Source: Nemesobacter sp965249045 (GTDB taxonomy: Bacteria; Desulfobacterota_D; UBA1144; Nemesobacterales; Nemesobacteraceae). From it: a stretch of DNA of 64,000 nt. The stretch is taken from positions 1,798,001-1,862,000 of the forward strand of contig OZ252213.1 in assembly GCA_965249045.1 (NCBI GenBank), in the 5' to 3' direction. A model generated the notes under the pieces. That model was not told the DNA's origin and did not search any database. It was given only the letters and a program-made list of their open reading frames with translations. The position numbers and the translations under genes are program-made. Positions 6,531 through 14,986 of the stretch are shown here, piece after piece (position 1 is the first letter of the stretch; every line of letters begins with the position of its first letter).

Positions 6531-9148
6531 ATGAGCTCTCCCAAGGAGTTGAGCATTTTCGGTATGTTGCCGGGCATGGTTCCACCCGCCTGCGCCATCT
6601 CGCCGCCTCCGCCCCCTTTTCCGCCGACAATTTCGGCAAGCTCGCTTACAAGTTTTCCCGCGTGATACCTGCCGACAAGATCTTTCGTGATACCTACAAG
6701 AATAAAAACCCGTCCTCCCTTCTCCGCGACAAGAACAGCAACTCCGTTATTCATTTTCCCTTTCAGGTAATCCCAAAGAGAGCGCAGTTCCGCCGGTTTC
6801 GAGACGGAAACCTTGACCCGAAGAAGATTAATTCCTCCAACATCCTCAACCTTATCAATCAACCCGGCCGCGGTTTCAACAAGGGTCTTTGCCCTGAAAG
6901 ATTCGATTTCCACTTGAAGCCGGGCGTTTTCATCGATCACTCCGGCAAGCCTTGAAAGAAGTTCGGAACGGGGAGCATTAAGGGTGGAAGAAAATTCGCT
7001 CAGGATATTTTCCTGTCCTTTCATGTAATTCCATGCCGCCTGGCCGCTTACGGCCTCTATCCTTCTCACCCCGGCAGAAGACGCACTCTCGGACACTATC
7101 TTCACCATTCCCATCTCACCCGAGGCCCGCACATGGGTTCCTCCGCAAAGCTCCTTGCTGTAATCCCCTATCATTACCACCCTTACCCTGTCTCCGTATT
7201 TCTCTTCGAATATCGCGGTGGCACCATCCTTTATGGCTTCGTCATATGAAACGTCTTCCCTTGTAATAACCGCGTCGTCACGCCTTATTCTCTCGTTAAT
7301 AATCTGCTCTATGGAATCGAGCTCCTGTTTTCCGATTGAGGAATAGTGACTGAAGTCAAACCTGAGCCTGTCGGGTCCGACGAACGATCCCGCCTGGTTC
7401 ACGTGAGTGCCTAGAACTTCCTTTAAAACAGCGTGAAGCACATGGGTTGAAGTGTGGTGAGCCATAACCCCCTGTCTGAACACAGGGTCAACCTCCATTC
7501 GCACCCGCTCACCGATCCGCGCATGTCCCTTCTCGATAACAACATCGTGGATGAAAAACGTGGGGGTGAGTTTCTTCGTATCGAGGACTTTAGCGTTAAA
7601 TCCCTGCCCGGCAATTTCGCCCCTGTCTCCCGTCTGTCCACCCGACTCTCCGTAAAAAGGAGTGATGTTGGTCAATATCTGTGCTTCCTGTCCCTCTTTT
7701 GCAGTCTGGGAAATTTCTCCTTGGCTTATTATTCCCATAACCACGCTGTCAGAAGAGAGTGTCTTGTAACCTACAAACTCCGTTGTCATCTCTCCGGCAA
7801 GCTCAAGTAAAACAGATGTAAGACCGTCTTCACCTCCGCCCCCTCGGGCTTTTCTCGACTTGGTTCTCTGCTTCTCCATTTCTTTTTCAAAACCACTGCG
7901 GTCAACCTCTATACCCTCGTTTCTAGTTATATCCTCGGTGAGATCGACCGGAAACCCGTAGGTATCGTAGAGACTGAAAACCACCTTTCCGGAAAGCTTC
8001 TTCTTTTTTCCAAGCTTTGCGATTTCCTGATTAAGAAGTTCAAGTCCCCTATCCACCGTCTCAAGGAACCTCTCTTCCTCGCTTTTTACCACCTGAGACA
8101 CGAAATCTCCTTTCTCTCTGATTTCAGGATAGGCTTCCCCCATGATCCCCTCAACCGCGGGCAGAACCCTGTAGATAAAAGGTTCGTCTATCCCTAGAAA
8201 TTTCGAATGTCGAACCGCCCTTCTGAGTATTCTCCTAAGAACATATCCCCTCCCTTCGTTTGACGGGAATACTCCGTCTGAGATAAGAAAGGCAAGTGCT
8301 CTTGAGTGATCAGCAATAACCCTCATTGCCACCTCGGTTGAGCGGTCGGCAGAGTATTCTCTCCCGGAAAGTTCCTCTATCGCGCTAATTACGCCACTTA
8401 AAAGATCAGTCTCATAGTTGCTTCTTGCTCCCTGAAGAACCGCCGAAAGCCTTTCAAGGCCAAGCCCAGTGTCGATACTGGGATCCGGAAGAGGCGTCAT
8501 CTCCCCTCTTTCGTCTCTCTCAAACTGCATGAACACAAGATTCCAGAGTTCAAGATAACGGTCGCACTCGCACCCGACGGCACATCCCGGCTTCCCGCAC
8601 CCGAACGACTCTCCCTGATCTATCAGTATCTCGGAACACGGACCGCACGGACCCGTATCTCCCATAGACCAGAAATTGTCCTTTTCTCCCATCCTTACGA
8701 TCCTTTTTTTGGCAACGCCGACGTTTTTGTTCCATATCTCAAAGGCCTCGTCATCTTCTTTGTACACCGTGACCCAGAGTTTTTCCTTTGGCAGCCCGTA
8801 AACGTTGGTCATAAGATCCCATCCGTAACTGATGGCTCCTTCCTTGAAGTAATCGCCGAAGGAGAAGTTCCCGAGCATTTCAAAAAAAGTGTGGTGTCTC
8901 GCCGTATATCCCACGTTGTCAAGATCGTTGTGCTTTCCCCCTGCCCTAAGACATTTCTGCGAAGAAACCGCTCTTTTGAAATCTCTGGTCTCAGTTCCAG
9001 TAAAAACATTTTTGAACTGAACCATCCCGGCGTTGGTAAAAAGAAGAGTCGGATCGTTCTCCGGTATAAGAGTGGAACTGCGGACCGGTTCGTGGCCCCT
9101 TTTGGAGAAATAATCGATAAACTCCCTTCTCACCTCGTATCCTTTCAT
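6527..9148 (-). CDS. alaS: Alanyl-tRNA synthetase
   Basis: Class II synthetase that charges tRNA-Ala and edits mischarged Ser/Gly. The 873 residues match the family length. Seen: the N-terminal catalytic core (FIDYFSKRGHEPVRSSTLIP, DPTLLFTNAGMVQFKNVF, HHTFFEMLGNFSFGDYFK), the motif 3 region GLGLERL, the editing-domain zinc site HTSTHVLH and CGGTHVRASGEMG, and the glycine-rich C-terminal C-Ala end (GGKGGGGGEMAQAGG). The start is fixed by GGAGG seven bases before the ATG. It lies in a minus-strand run after rpmA and the CHD protein; the next gene overlaps its stop by four bases. Confidence 0.98.
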   Translation of the reverse strand: MKGYEVRREFIDYFSKRGHEPVRSSTLIPENDPTLLFTNAGMVQFKNVFTGTETRDFKRAVSSQKCLRAGGKHNDLDNVGYTARHHTFFEMLGNFSFGDYFKEGAISYGWDLMTNVYGLPKEKLWVTVYKEDDEAFEIWNKNVGVAKKRIVRMGEKDNFWSMGDTGPCGPCSEILIDQGESFGCGKPGCAVGCECDRYLELWNLVFMQFERDERGEMTPLPDPSIDTGLGLERLSAVLQGARSNYETDLLSGVISAIEELSGREYSADRSTEVAMRVIADHSRALAFLISDGVFPSNEGRGYVLRRILRRAVRHSKFLGIDEPFIYRVLPAVEGIMGEAYPEIREKGDFVSQVVKSEEERFLETVDRGLELLNQEIAKLGKKKKLSGKVVFSLYDTYGFPVDLTEDITRNEGIEVDRSGFEKEMEKQRTKSRKARGGGGEDGLTSVLLELAGEMTTEFVGYKTLSSDSVVMGIISQGEISQTAKEGQEAQILTNITPFYGESGGQTGDRGEIAGQGFNAKVLDTKKLTPTFFIHDVVIEKGHARIGERVRMEVDPVFRQGVMAHHTSTHVLHAVLKEVLGTHVNQAGSFVGPDRLRFDFSHYSSIGKQELDSIEQIINERIRRDDAVITREDVSYDEAIKDGATAIFEEKYGDRVRVVMIGDYSKELCGGTHVRASGEMGMVKIVSESASSAGVRRIEAVSGQAAWNYMKGQENILSEFSSTLNAPRSELLSRLAGVIDENARLQVEIESFRAKTLVETAAGLIDKVEDVGGINLLRVKVSVSKPAELRSLWDYLKGKMNNGVAVLVAEKGGRVFILVGITKDLVGRYHAGKLVSELAEIVGGKGGGGGEMAQAGGTMPGNIPKMLNSLGELI

Positions 9149-9283
9149 TTAACAAACCTCCGTGCGGAAACCACCTTGGCGAACCGCAACTGACTGCAGA
9201 ACCGGTTGTTCAGCTTGAGAGGAAATATAACAGGAATGATGGAAAACTGAATTGAAGCAACTGCAAGAATTAAAGAAAGAACG

Positions 9284-10708
9284 CTATCTTCCGGTCCGCT
9301 GCAGCGCTGCTTCCTCGACCCCGGTCACGGCGTAGCAGAGTTCACCCCCAGCCTTTTCACGTCTGACCTCGAGATAATCACTGGCGCCTTCGCGGAAATC
9401 AGTCGTAACAAATATGCTCCAGGCCCGTGCCCCATCGCAAAGAGTCTTGGCCTCGTCCACAAAGGGTTTGGCCAGCGTGAAAACGTCCGATTCCGCCTGT
9501 ATCAATAAATCGGCAGAAGAAATACCCATTTTGAGCCTTATATCCGACTTGGCAGATATTCTTTTCCCCTCGACCACTCCGGCGAAAAGCTGCATTATCT
9601 CAACCGCGCAGCATACGCAACTGAGTTTTGCCACGGGGCCCAAATCGGGGTCGGAGTTAGTGAAAAAAGCCACAACCTCATCGCGGAGTATGGCCTCTAC
9701 CGTCCCTCCGAAGGAACCTACAGTGGTTGAAATGGATTTTCTGTAATCGGCTGTAAGGGAGTTGACGCTAGATGGCGAAAGATCTTCAATCAGGTTCTCA
9801 AAATCCGCGATCTTTACGATGAGTATGCTTATATCCGTCTCCTTTCCCTCAGAATCCACAACATCGGTAACCGGAGAGGGTGTACGTTCAGGTTCAGTAT
9901 CCTCTCCATCAGAAACATGCACGATCTCCACTAGACCTTCATCAAAAGAATCTCCGGGAACCTCGAATGAAGGAGTCTCAGGCGGTTGTTCCTGGCTTAA
10001 GACTATCTTCGGACGAAAATCCGTCTGCAGTTCAGTGGAACCATCAAGGTCAGTATCCTCTGATTCCTCCGTGCCGTCCCCCCCTGCTGATTCACCCTCA
10101 AGCGAAGAGGCCATTTCGTTAAATTCACGGCAGAGCCACTGAACCCCTGCCCCCGCAATGAGCGAAGACCGCCCATCCAGACGAACCGAGTAATCTCCGC
10201 TGGCAACGGAACTTACAGCGTCTGAGAATTCCCTTAGGAACCTAAATGCTCGATCGCTTATAAAACGTATTAAGGAGGTAAAAACAACTGCCATCAGGGA
10301 ACCGAAAATCAGGCTCCAGAGCAGGGCGTCAAGGTAGAACTTCTTGCCGACAGAGCTTCTCAGCCCCAAAAGGACAGTCTTTCCCTCCGGCCCCCTGAGC
10401 GTAAGCTTTTCAAAACCCTTGTCATCCTGAAAGCCGAAGCTTTTCTCAAGCACCCCGTTACTATCAAGAAGCCTTATGTACCCAACATCGTTTCTGGTAT
10501 CAAGAACACTTCTCGCGCGGTCGGCAAAGAACTCTTCCTCGCCAAACACTTCTTCCATCTCCGCGACTCTGAGATCAGAGTATCTTTCTGGAAAATAAAA
10601 ATACTGGAATACAAAGACCGACGAAAACGAGAGTAAAAGACAGGAAAGAAATACGGGAAAGAAGGGGACAAGATTGAAAGATTTTTTCCGGTTCTTCAAA
10701 GGATTCAA
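9284..10708 (-). CDS. Membrane HAMP protein with degenerate adenylate/guanylate-cyclase-type domain
   Basis: A 474-residue two-pass membrane protein: TM1 about 13-35, a periplasmic sensor region of about 90 residues, TM2 about 127-148, a HAMP-like linker (150-204, FSDAVSSVASGDYSVRL), a long acidic Pro/Glu/Ser-rich linker (205-290) and a class III cyclase homology domain (about 291-460). In the domain the usual first metal Asp is Lys (ILIVKIADF), whereas the second metal region keeps Asp (EAILRDEVVAFF). It may therefore be a non-catalytic cyclase-like sensor. The only in-frame start upstream of the signal anchor is TTG at 10708. It lies between rpmA and alaS in one minus-strand run. Ligand and partners are unknown. 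Confidence 0.75.
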   Translation of the reverse strand: MNPLKNRKKSFNLVPFFPVFLSCLLLSFSSVFVFQYFYFPERYSDLRVAEMEEVFGEEEFFADRARSVLDTRNDVGYIRLLDSNGVLEKSFGFQDDKGFEKLTLRGPEGKTVLLGLRSSVGKKFYLDALLWSLIFGSLMAVVFTSLIRFISDRAFRFLREFSDAVSSVASGDYSVRLDGRSSLIAGAGVQWLCREFNEMASSLEGESAGGDGTEESEDTDLDGSTELQTDFRPKIVLSQEQPPETPSFEVPGDSFDEGLVEIVHVSDGEDTEPERTPSPVTDVVDSEGKETDISILIVKIADFENLIEDLSPSSVNSLTADYRKSISTTVGSFGGTVEAILRDEVVAFFTNSDPDLGPVAKLSCVCCAVEIMQLFAGVVEGKRISAKSDIRLKMGISSADLLIQAESDVFTLAKPFVDEAKTLCDGARAWSIFVTTDFREGASDYLEVRREKAGGELCYAVTGVEEAALQRTGR

Positions 10709-10812
10709 GATAAATTTCCGTTTAACTCATCCAGGAAAACAAAATGCCGGTAAAAGCGTTGCAGTAATTATAATAAGAGAAAAACAAAAAAACTAGTTTT
10801 ACGAGGAACCGC

Positions 10813-11067
10813 TCAGGCAGGAACTACGGAGACCTTGGTTCTGCCCTTTCCGGATTTCTGAAATTTCACAACCCCGTCGGACATCGCGAATATCGTGTAA
10901 TCCTTTCCAAGCCCCACGTTCAAACCAGGCTTGATGCTGGTACCGCGCTGCCTCACTATTATATTCCCCTTGACAACCGGCTGGCCTCCGAATTTCTTTA
11001 CGCCAAGCCTTCTGCCTATGGAATCCCTTCCGTTCTTGGAACTTCCGCCGCCTTTTTTGGTTGCCAT
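10813..11067 (-). CDS. rpmA: 50S ribosomal protein L27
   Basis: An 84-residue ribosomal protein whose N-terminal tail reaches the peptidyl-transferase centre. MATKKGGGSSKNGRDS, RRLGVKKFGGQ and the IIVRQRGT motif are diagnostic. There is no extended, cleavable N-terminus of the Firmicutes type. The start ATG lies 19 bases after rplU, the classic rplU-rpmA pair; an obg gene, the frequent third member, is absent and its place is taken by the CHD membrane protein. Confidence 0.97.
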   Translation of the reverse strand: MATKKGGGSSKNGRDSIGRRLGVKKFGGQPVVKGNIIVRQRGTSIKPGLNVGLGKDYTIFAMSDGVVKFQKSGKGRTKVSVVPA

Positions 11068-11086
11068 GATTACCCGCCTCCGCGAA

Positions 11087-11401
11087 TCAAGCGCTTATGT
11101 TCGTAATCTCGACGCTGGTCAGGTTCTGGCGATGACCTGCCTTTTTCCTGTATCCCTTTCTCCGTTTGAACTTGAAAACTATTATTTTCTCGCCCTTTTT
11201 CTGTCGTACTATTTTACCCTCAACCTTGGCACTTTCAACAAGAGGGCTGCCGACCTTGACGTCCTCTCCGTCAGCGGACACGAGCAGGACTTCTTCAAAG
11301 TTCACGTCTTCACCGGGTTCGCCGGAGATTTTCTCGATATCAATAATGTCACCCGGCTTGACTATATACTGCTTTCCGCCGGTTTTTATAACAGCGTGCA
11401 T
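11087..11401 (-). CDS. rplU: 50S ribosomal protein L21
   Basis: A 104-residue L21, which binds 23S rRNA. MHAVIKTGGKQYIVKPGD at the N-terminus and KRRKGYRKKAGHRQ near the C-terminus are the family signatures. GGAGG sits six bases before the ATG. It is the first gene of the rplU-rpmA pair. No room exists for a long L21 leader RNA, because thpR ends only 54 bases upstream. Confidence 0.97.
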   Translation of the reverse strand: MHAVIKTGGKQYIVKPGDIIDIEKISGEPGEDVNFEEVLLVSADGEDVKVGSPLVESAKVEGKIVRQKKGEKIIVFKFKRRKGYRKKAGHRQNLTSVEITNISA

Positions 11402-11455
11402 AAGATCCTCCGCACTTTATGGAAGCACTATTTTGCCTGTTAAAAAATTCTTTTG

Positions 11456-12007
11456 TCAAATACCACCCCGAAGATCCCATGTCTTGAGGCTGGTGTAACG
11501 GGATCCCCGGGGTCCGAGTTCGCTTTGCACAAGTCCGATTTCGGTGATGGAGAAACTCGTTCCGTCCGGCCTGGGGATTTTCCTGATCCCCTCAAAACTC
11601 CCCCTGATCCTGCCTATGGTAACGTGCGGGATAAATTTTCTTCTTTCCATCTCAAACCCGTTTTGCAGGACTGCACTTTGCACTTTGTCAAAAAGAGACT
11701 GGAACCGCTCGCTTTTCACGAGGCCTAAAGCCAACACCCTGGGATTTCTCGAACCCGGAAACAGACAAAGGTCGCTAAATCCCGACTCAACCCGCCCCGA
11801 ACCGTAAACCATGGAACCGATATCCGCTGATACGCCCGCAAAACGCGATTCGTCCACATCGCCTAGGAATCTGAGCGTAACATGGAATTTCTCCCTCGGC
11901 TCCCACCTTACGCCGCGAAGAGAACCCCGAAACGACTGCACGTAGCGAAAAAGCGCGTCTTGTGTTTCTTCGGGAAGAAAAGCCGCGACAAAAAGTCTCA
12001 AGAGCAA
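11456..12007 (-). CDS. thpR: RNA 2',3'-cyclic phosphodiesterase (2H family, ThpR/LigT)
   Basis: A 2H phosphoesterase of 183 residues, close to the usual length. It opens 2',3'-cyclic phosphates on RNA and can ligate tRNA halves in vitro. Both HxTx motifs are present: FHVTLRFLG (about residue 42) and IPHVTIGR (about 144), the two histidines forming the active site. The start is a TTG preceded by GGGGAGG; a second TTG two codons later is also possible. It sits 15 bases after tolB and 54 before rplU, probably in the same transcript. Confidence 0.9.
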   Translation of the reverse strand: MLLRLFVAAFLPEETQDALFRYVQSFRGSLRGVRWEPREKFHVTLRFLGDVDESRFAGVSADIGSMVYGSGRVESGFSDLCLFPGSRNPRVLALGLVKSERFQSLFDKVQSAVLQNGFEMERRKFIPHVTIGRIRGSFEGIRKIPRPDGTSFSITEIGLVQSELGPRGSRYTSLKTWDLRGGI

Positions 12008-12022
12008 AGCCCTCCCCGTCCG

Positions 12023-13288
12023 CTATTTCACGCACCAAGTGGAAAAAGAATCGTTTTCGCCGCTTGAAAGCGGGAGCTTGTTCTCACCGTTTAAGTACAT
12101 AATATAGATTTGTCTTTTTCCGAGCCTCTTTGAGGAAAAAGTGATGTAGTAACCATCTGGAGACCAGGATGGATGCTCGTTTCTTCCCGAAGAGGTAAGC
12201 TTCTGCTCCCCCTGGCCGTCAGGTCCTATGGCGTAGATATCGGCCTTTGATTTTCTTACTTTTACAAAGGCTATGCGATCAACCGAAGCATTTGGAGACC
12301 AGACCGGGTCGGTATTGTAACCGCCCGAGGTAATTCTTACTGCACGACCTCCCTGCGAACTTATCACGTAGATATTCGGCGCTCCCGCTTGATCCGACAC
12401 AAAGGCAATTTTCTTGCCGTCGGGAGACCAAGTGGGTGATAGATCTATGGCGGGAGACCTGGTAAGGCGCCTCAGTATCTCTCCTGAGGGCGAAGCTATG
12501 TATATGTCTCCGTTGCGGCTAAACGCCACACGCGTGCCGTCGGGGGACCAGCTCGGAGAATTATCAAGGTGAATACCCCGGGTTACTCTCTTGCCCTCGG
12601 CGGGAAGGGGGGTGGCCTTGAAATTCAGCAAGTAGACATCATGGTCCCAGCTTCTGTCAGAAGTGAAAACCAGCTGGCCTCCGTCACGCGAACAGTCCGG
12701 AGAAAGGACCGAAGATCCGTGGTTGGTGAGTCTTTTTGTGTTGTGCCCGTCGTAATCCATTATAAAGAGATCCCTTCCATGCCCACGCTTTCTGACAAAT
12801 ACGATCTCGGAATCAAAAAAACCTTCAAGACCGATAAATTCCCTCATAAGTTCGCCCGCAAACTTGTGCACCACGCTTCTTATGTGGCGCGGAGACGTCA
12901 CGTATCTTCTTCTCATGCGCTCCCGTCTGCCGGGCACATCATAAACTACTAATTCGTAAAGGACCTCCCGGGGAGAAACATCGAAATTTCCGCTCACCAG
13001 GTACTTGGTTTTCTGCGCATTCAAATATTCGAAATCTATATCTTCAAAGGAGGAGGAAAACAGGATGCTCACCGGGCGGACATCGAAAAGGGCGGCGTTG
13101 GTAAGATCGTTTCCGAGGATGTCGGTGAAATTCTTTCCATGTATGCTTAAATCCCCTCTGGCTTTAAGCACCGCGACAGCGACTGGTATTTTTTTTATCG
13201 GAGAGGCTACCGGGGGAAGCAGTATCTGCGCAGTCGCCAAGCAGGGAAGAAACAAGAGCGTAAAGAAAACCGCAAGCGCTGATCTCAT
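12023..13288 (-). CDS. tolB: TolB, periplasmic component of the Tol-Pal system
   Basis: TolB links Pal with the Tol inner-membrane complex in envelope constriction. From ATG 13288 it has 421 residues: a signal peptide (MRSALAVFFTLLFLPCLATA), an N-terminal alpha/beta domain (KIPVAVAVLKARGD, LTNAALFDV) and a C-terminal six-bladed propeller with repeated WSPDG motifs (SPSWSPDGTRVAFSR, SPTWSPDGKKIAFVSD, HPSWSPDGYYITFSS). The frame runs open to 13372, but that extension is Cys-rich, precedes the signal peptide and overlaps the upstream HNH gene, so the later start is preferred. No pal, tolQ or tolR lies in this window; tonB is at 38 kb. Confidence 0.93.
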   Translation of the reverse strand: MRSALAVFFTLLFLPCLATAQILLPPVASPIKKIPVAVAVLKARGDLSIHGKNFTDILGNDLTNAALFDVRPVSILFSSSFEDIDFEYLNAQKTKYLVSGNFDVSPREVLYELVVYDVPGRRERMRRRYVTSPRHIRSVVHKFAGELMREFIGLEGFFDSEIVFVRKRGHGRDLFIMDYDGHNTKRLTNHGSSVLSPDCSRDGGQLVFTSDRSWDHDVYLLNFKATPLPAEGKRVTRGIHLDNSPSWSPDGTRVAFSRNGDIYIASPSGEILRRLTRSPAIDLSPTWSPDGKKIAFVSDQAGAPNIYVISSQGGRAVRITSGGYNTDPVWSPNASVDRIAFVKVRKSKADIYAIGPDGQGEQKLTSSGRNEHPSWSPDGYYITFSSKRLGKRQIYIMYLNGENKLPLSSGENDSFSTWCVK

Positions 13289-13364
13289 CTTTTTCTCTTT
13301 CTGAGCCCCGAGGCCGCAAACCGGACAACGGTCTCGCGGCGAAGACATATCCTGAGATAAACCT

Positions 13365-13961
13365 TCAGTCACTCAGTTCAACGTTCCAGTAAGACATATC
13401 GACAAAGCTCAGAAAAGGTTCCCACTCCTCATATCTCACGGTTTTAAAATGGAGGTTGGTAAAAATACTCGCAGCGGGTTTCACGGGCTTGGCGAGCAAT
13501 CTCATGTTCGCCCGCTCGGGAGTCTTCCCTCCCTTCTTCCTGTTGCACTTAACGCAACAGCACACTATGTTGTCCCAAGTACTTCTTCCGCCCATTGACC
13601 GCGGAATCACGTGATCAAGGCTGAGATCTCTTTTCGGGAAAGTCTTAGCGCAGTACTGGCATGCATCGCCGTCCCTTCTGAAGATGTTTATCCTGTTGAA
13701 CTTAGGCTGTTTTCTGTGATACCCATCATACCTCACGAGAATTATCACCCTGGGAGCCTTTATGACGGCTGTAACCGTCCTTACGCAGTCTTCAGTATCG
13801 ACCGAACGGATATCCTTCCACGAATCGAAGTCAAACGTCTCATACTCCCTGTTTACAGCCCTCGCGGCGCCACCGTAAAGAAGGATAAACGCCCTTTTAA
13901 GGCTAGTTACCGAAACAGGGACAAAAAATCTGTTCAATACCAGTACCGGTGACTGAAGCAT
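13365..13961 (-). CDS. HNH endonuclease family protein
   Basis: A 198-residue protein of the HNH type widespread as a single chromosomal gene. The N-terminus (SPVLVLNRFFVPVSVTSLKRAFILLYGGAARAV) is the typical leading segment. The nuclease module spans about residues 90-150: RRDGDACQYC, the HNH stretch LSLDHVIPRSMGGRSTWDNIV, then CCCVKCNRKKGG. The two CxxC pairs bind structural zinc. The cellular role of this family is unsettled and it is not clearly defence-related. It is the first gene of the minus-strand run leading to tolB; divergent from the lgt locus. Confidence 0.88.
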   Translation of the reverse strand: MLQSPVLVLNRFFVPVSVTSLKRAFILLYGGAARAVNREYETFDFDSWKDIRSVDTEDCVRTVTAVIKAPRVIILVRYDGYHRKQPKFNRINIFRRDGDACQYCAKTFPKRDLSLDHVIPRSMGGRSTWDNIVCCCVKCNRKKGGKTPERANMRLLAKPVKPAASIFTNLHFKTVRYEEWEPFLSFVDMSYWNVELSD

Positions 13962-14076
13962 ATTAGCCGACTAATGTACCGGCTTGCGGAGGTTATTCAA
14001 GAATGCAACGGCACTTTTATTTTCGCAAACTCTTCGTTAGAATTGTCATCACCTAGCCGAGAGGAAGTCCCGTAAT

Positions 14077-14205
14077 ATGGAAATGAAAACCAACCTGCTG
14101 ATCCAGATAATTCTCTGCGCAACGCTTTTTCTGTCCATATTCTTTCTCATAAGATCAAATTCCGAAGCGGAAAAAGAACTGGAATCCAGAGAAAAAGAAA
14201 AATAA
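14077..14205 (+). CDS. Small single-pass membrane peptide upstream of lgt, 42 aa
   Basis: The ORF starts MEMKTNLLIQIILCATLFLS and ends in a charged, Glu/Lys-rich tail (EAEKELESREKEK). Residues 6-26 form one hydrophobic segment. A good SD (GAGAGGAAG) lies about 8 bases before the ATG. The stop TAA abuts the ATG of lgt with no gap, and lgt itself has only a poor SD, so this peptide probably couples translation into lgt. I know of no family for it. Confidence 0.6.
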   Translation: MEMKTNLLIQIILCATLFLSIFFLIRSNSEAEKELESREKEK

Positions 14206-14964
14206 ATGTTTCCCGAGCTTCTCAGAATAGGTGATTTTCAAATCACCTCCTTCGGGGCGATGGTCGCCCTCGCTTTTCTTATCGCATTCTGGGTTTCCGG
14301 GATGGAATTCGAGAGAAAAGGAATATCCAGGCAACTTCACGAACACGTTTTTCTCGCTTGCCTTGCGGGAGGCATACTCGGCGCCAAGTTTCTTTTTCTA
14401 ATCGAGAACATTCCCCTAAGCGATCTTCTCTCCTACCCAAAGCATTATCTGCTTCTAAGAGGCGGCCTTACTTTTTACGGAGGGTTTTTTCTAGCTCTTC
14501 TCGCTTTTTTCGCAGTAATAAAAAAGCACAAGGAAAACTTCTGGAGAGTTCTTGACGCCACCGCCCCGGCCCTCGCAATAGGCTACGCGACGGGAAGGGT
14601 CGGCTGCTTTCTGGTCGGAGACGATTACGGAATCAGTTCCGCCCTTCCCTGGGCGATTCCGTTTCCAAAAGGTTCTCCTCCGACGCTTGAGGCGGTTCAT
14701 CCGACGCAGCTTTACGAAACGATCATAATGTTGTTGGTGTTCGTAGTGCTGTGGAGAATTAGGAAGACAAGAAAACCCGCCGGGTGGCTTGCCAGCATAT
14801 ACCTTGGGCTCGCGGGTCTTGAGAGGTTCTCCATCGAGTTTGTAAGAAATACCACTGAGAGCCCGATACCCGCCCTGTCGGTAGCGCAGATGATGGCACT
14901 TTTTCTGATTCTTGCCGGAGCACTTAAATACATGTCTGTTCGCAAAGGCAACGAAGTATCTTGA
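14206..14964 (+). CDS. lgt: Prolipoprotein diacylglyceryl transferase
   Basis: Integral inner-membrane enzyme that adds diacylglycerol to the lipobox cysteine, the first step of lipoprotein maturation. The 252 residues contain about seven hydrophobic segments, the GGILGAKFLFLIEN and RGGLTFYGGFF stretches, the signature GRVGCFLVGDDYG (a variant of the usual GRxGNFxNGE), and HPTQLYE near residue 166. It lies immediately after the small membrane peptide and 22 bases before lnt, so first and last steps of lipoprotein maturation are encoded together; lspA is at 37.4 kb. Confidence 0.94.
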   Translation: MFPELLRIGDFQITSFGAMVALAFLIAFWVSGMEFERKGISRQLHEHVFLACLAGGILGAKFLFLIENIPLSDLLSYPKHYLLLRGGLTFYGGFFLALLAFFAVIKKHKENFWRVLDATAPALAIGYATGRVGCFLVGDDYGISSALPWAIPFPKGSPPTLEAVHPTQLYETIIMLLVFVVLWRIRKTRKPAGWLASIYLGLAGLERFSIEFVRNTTESPIPALSVAQMMALFLILAGALKYMSVRKGNEVS

Positions 14965-14986
14965 ACCCGCAATTTCACCACTACAC

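Noticed and set aside
5821..6534. 237-codon plus-strand ORF opposite the barrel gene
   Set aside because: Ser/Pro-rich shadow; the minus-strand ORF has a signal peptide and a C-terminal Phe.
11402..11455. L21 leader RNA before rplU
   Set aside because: Only 54 bases to the end of thpR and no matching structure seen.
13289..13372. N-terminal extension of tolB with CPVCG
   Set aside because: It precedes a clear signal peptide and overlaps the HNH gene; a downstream start is more likely.
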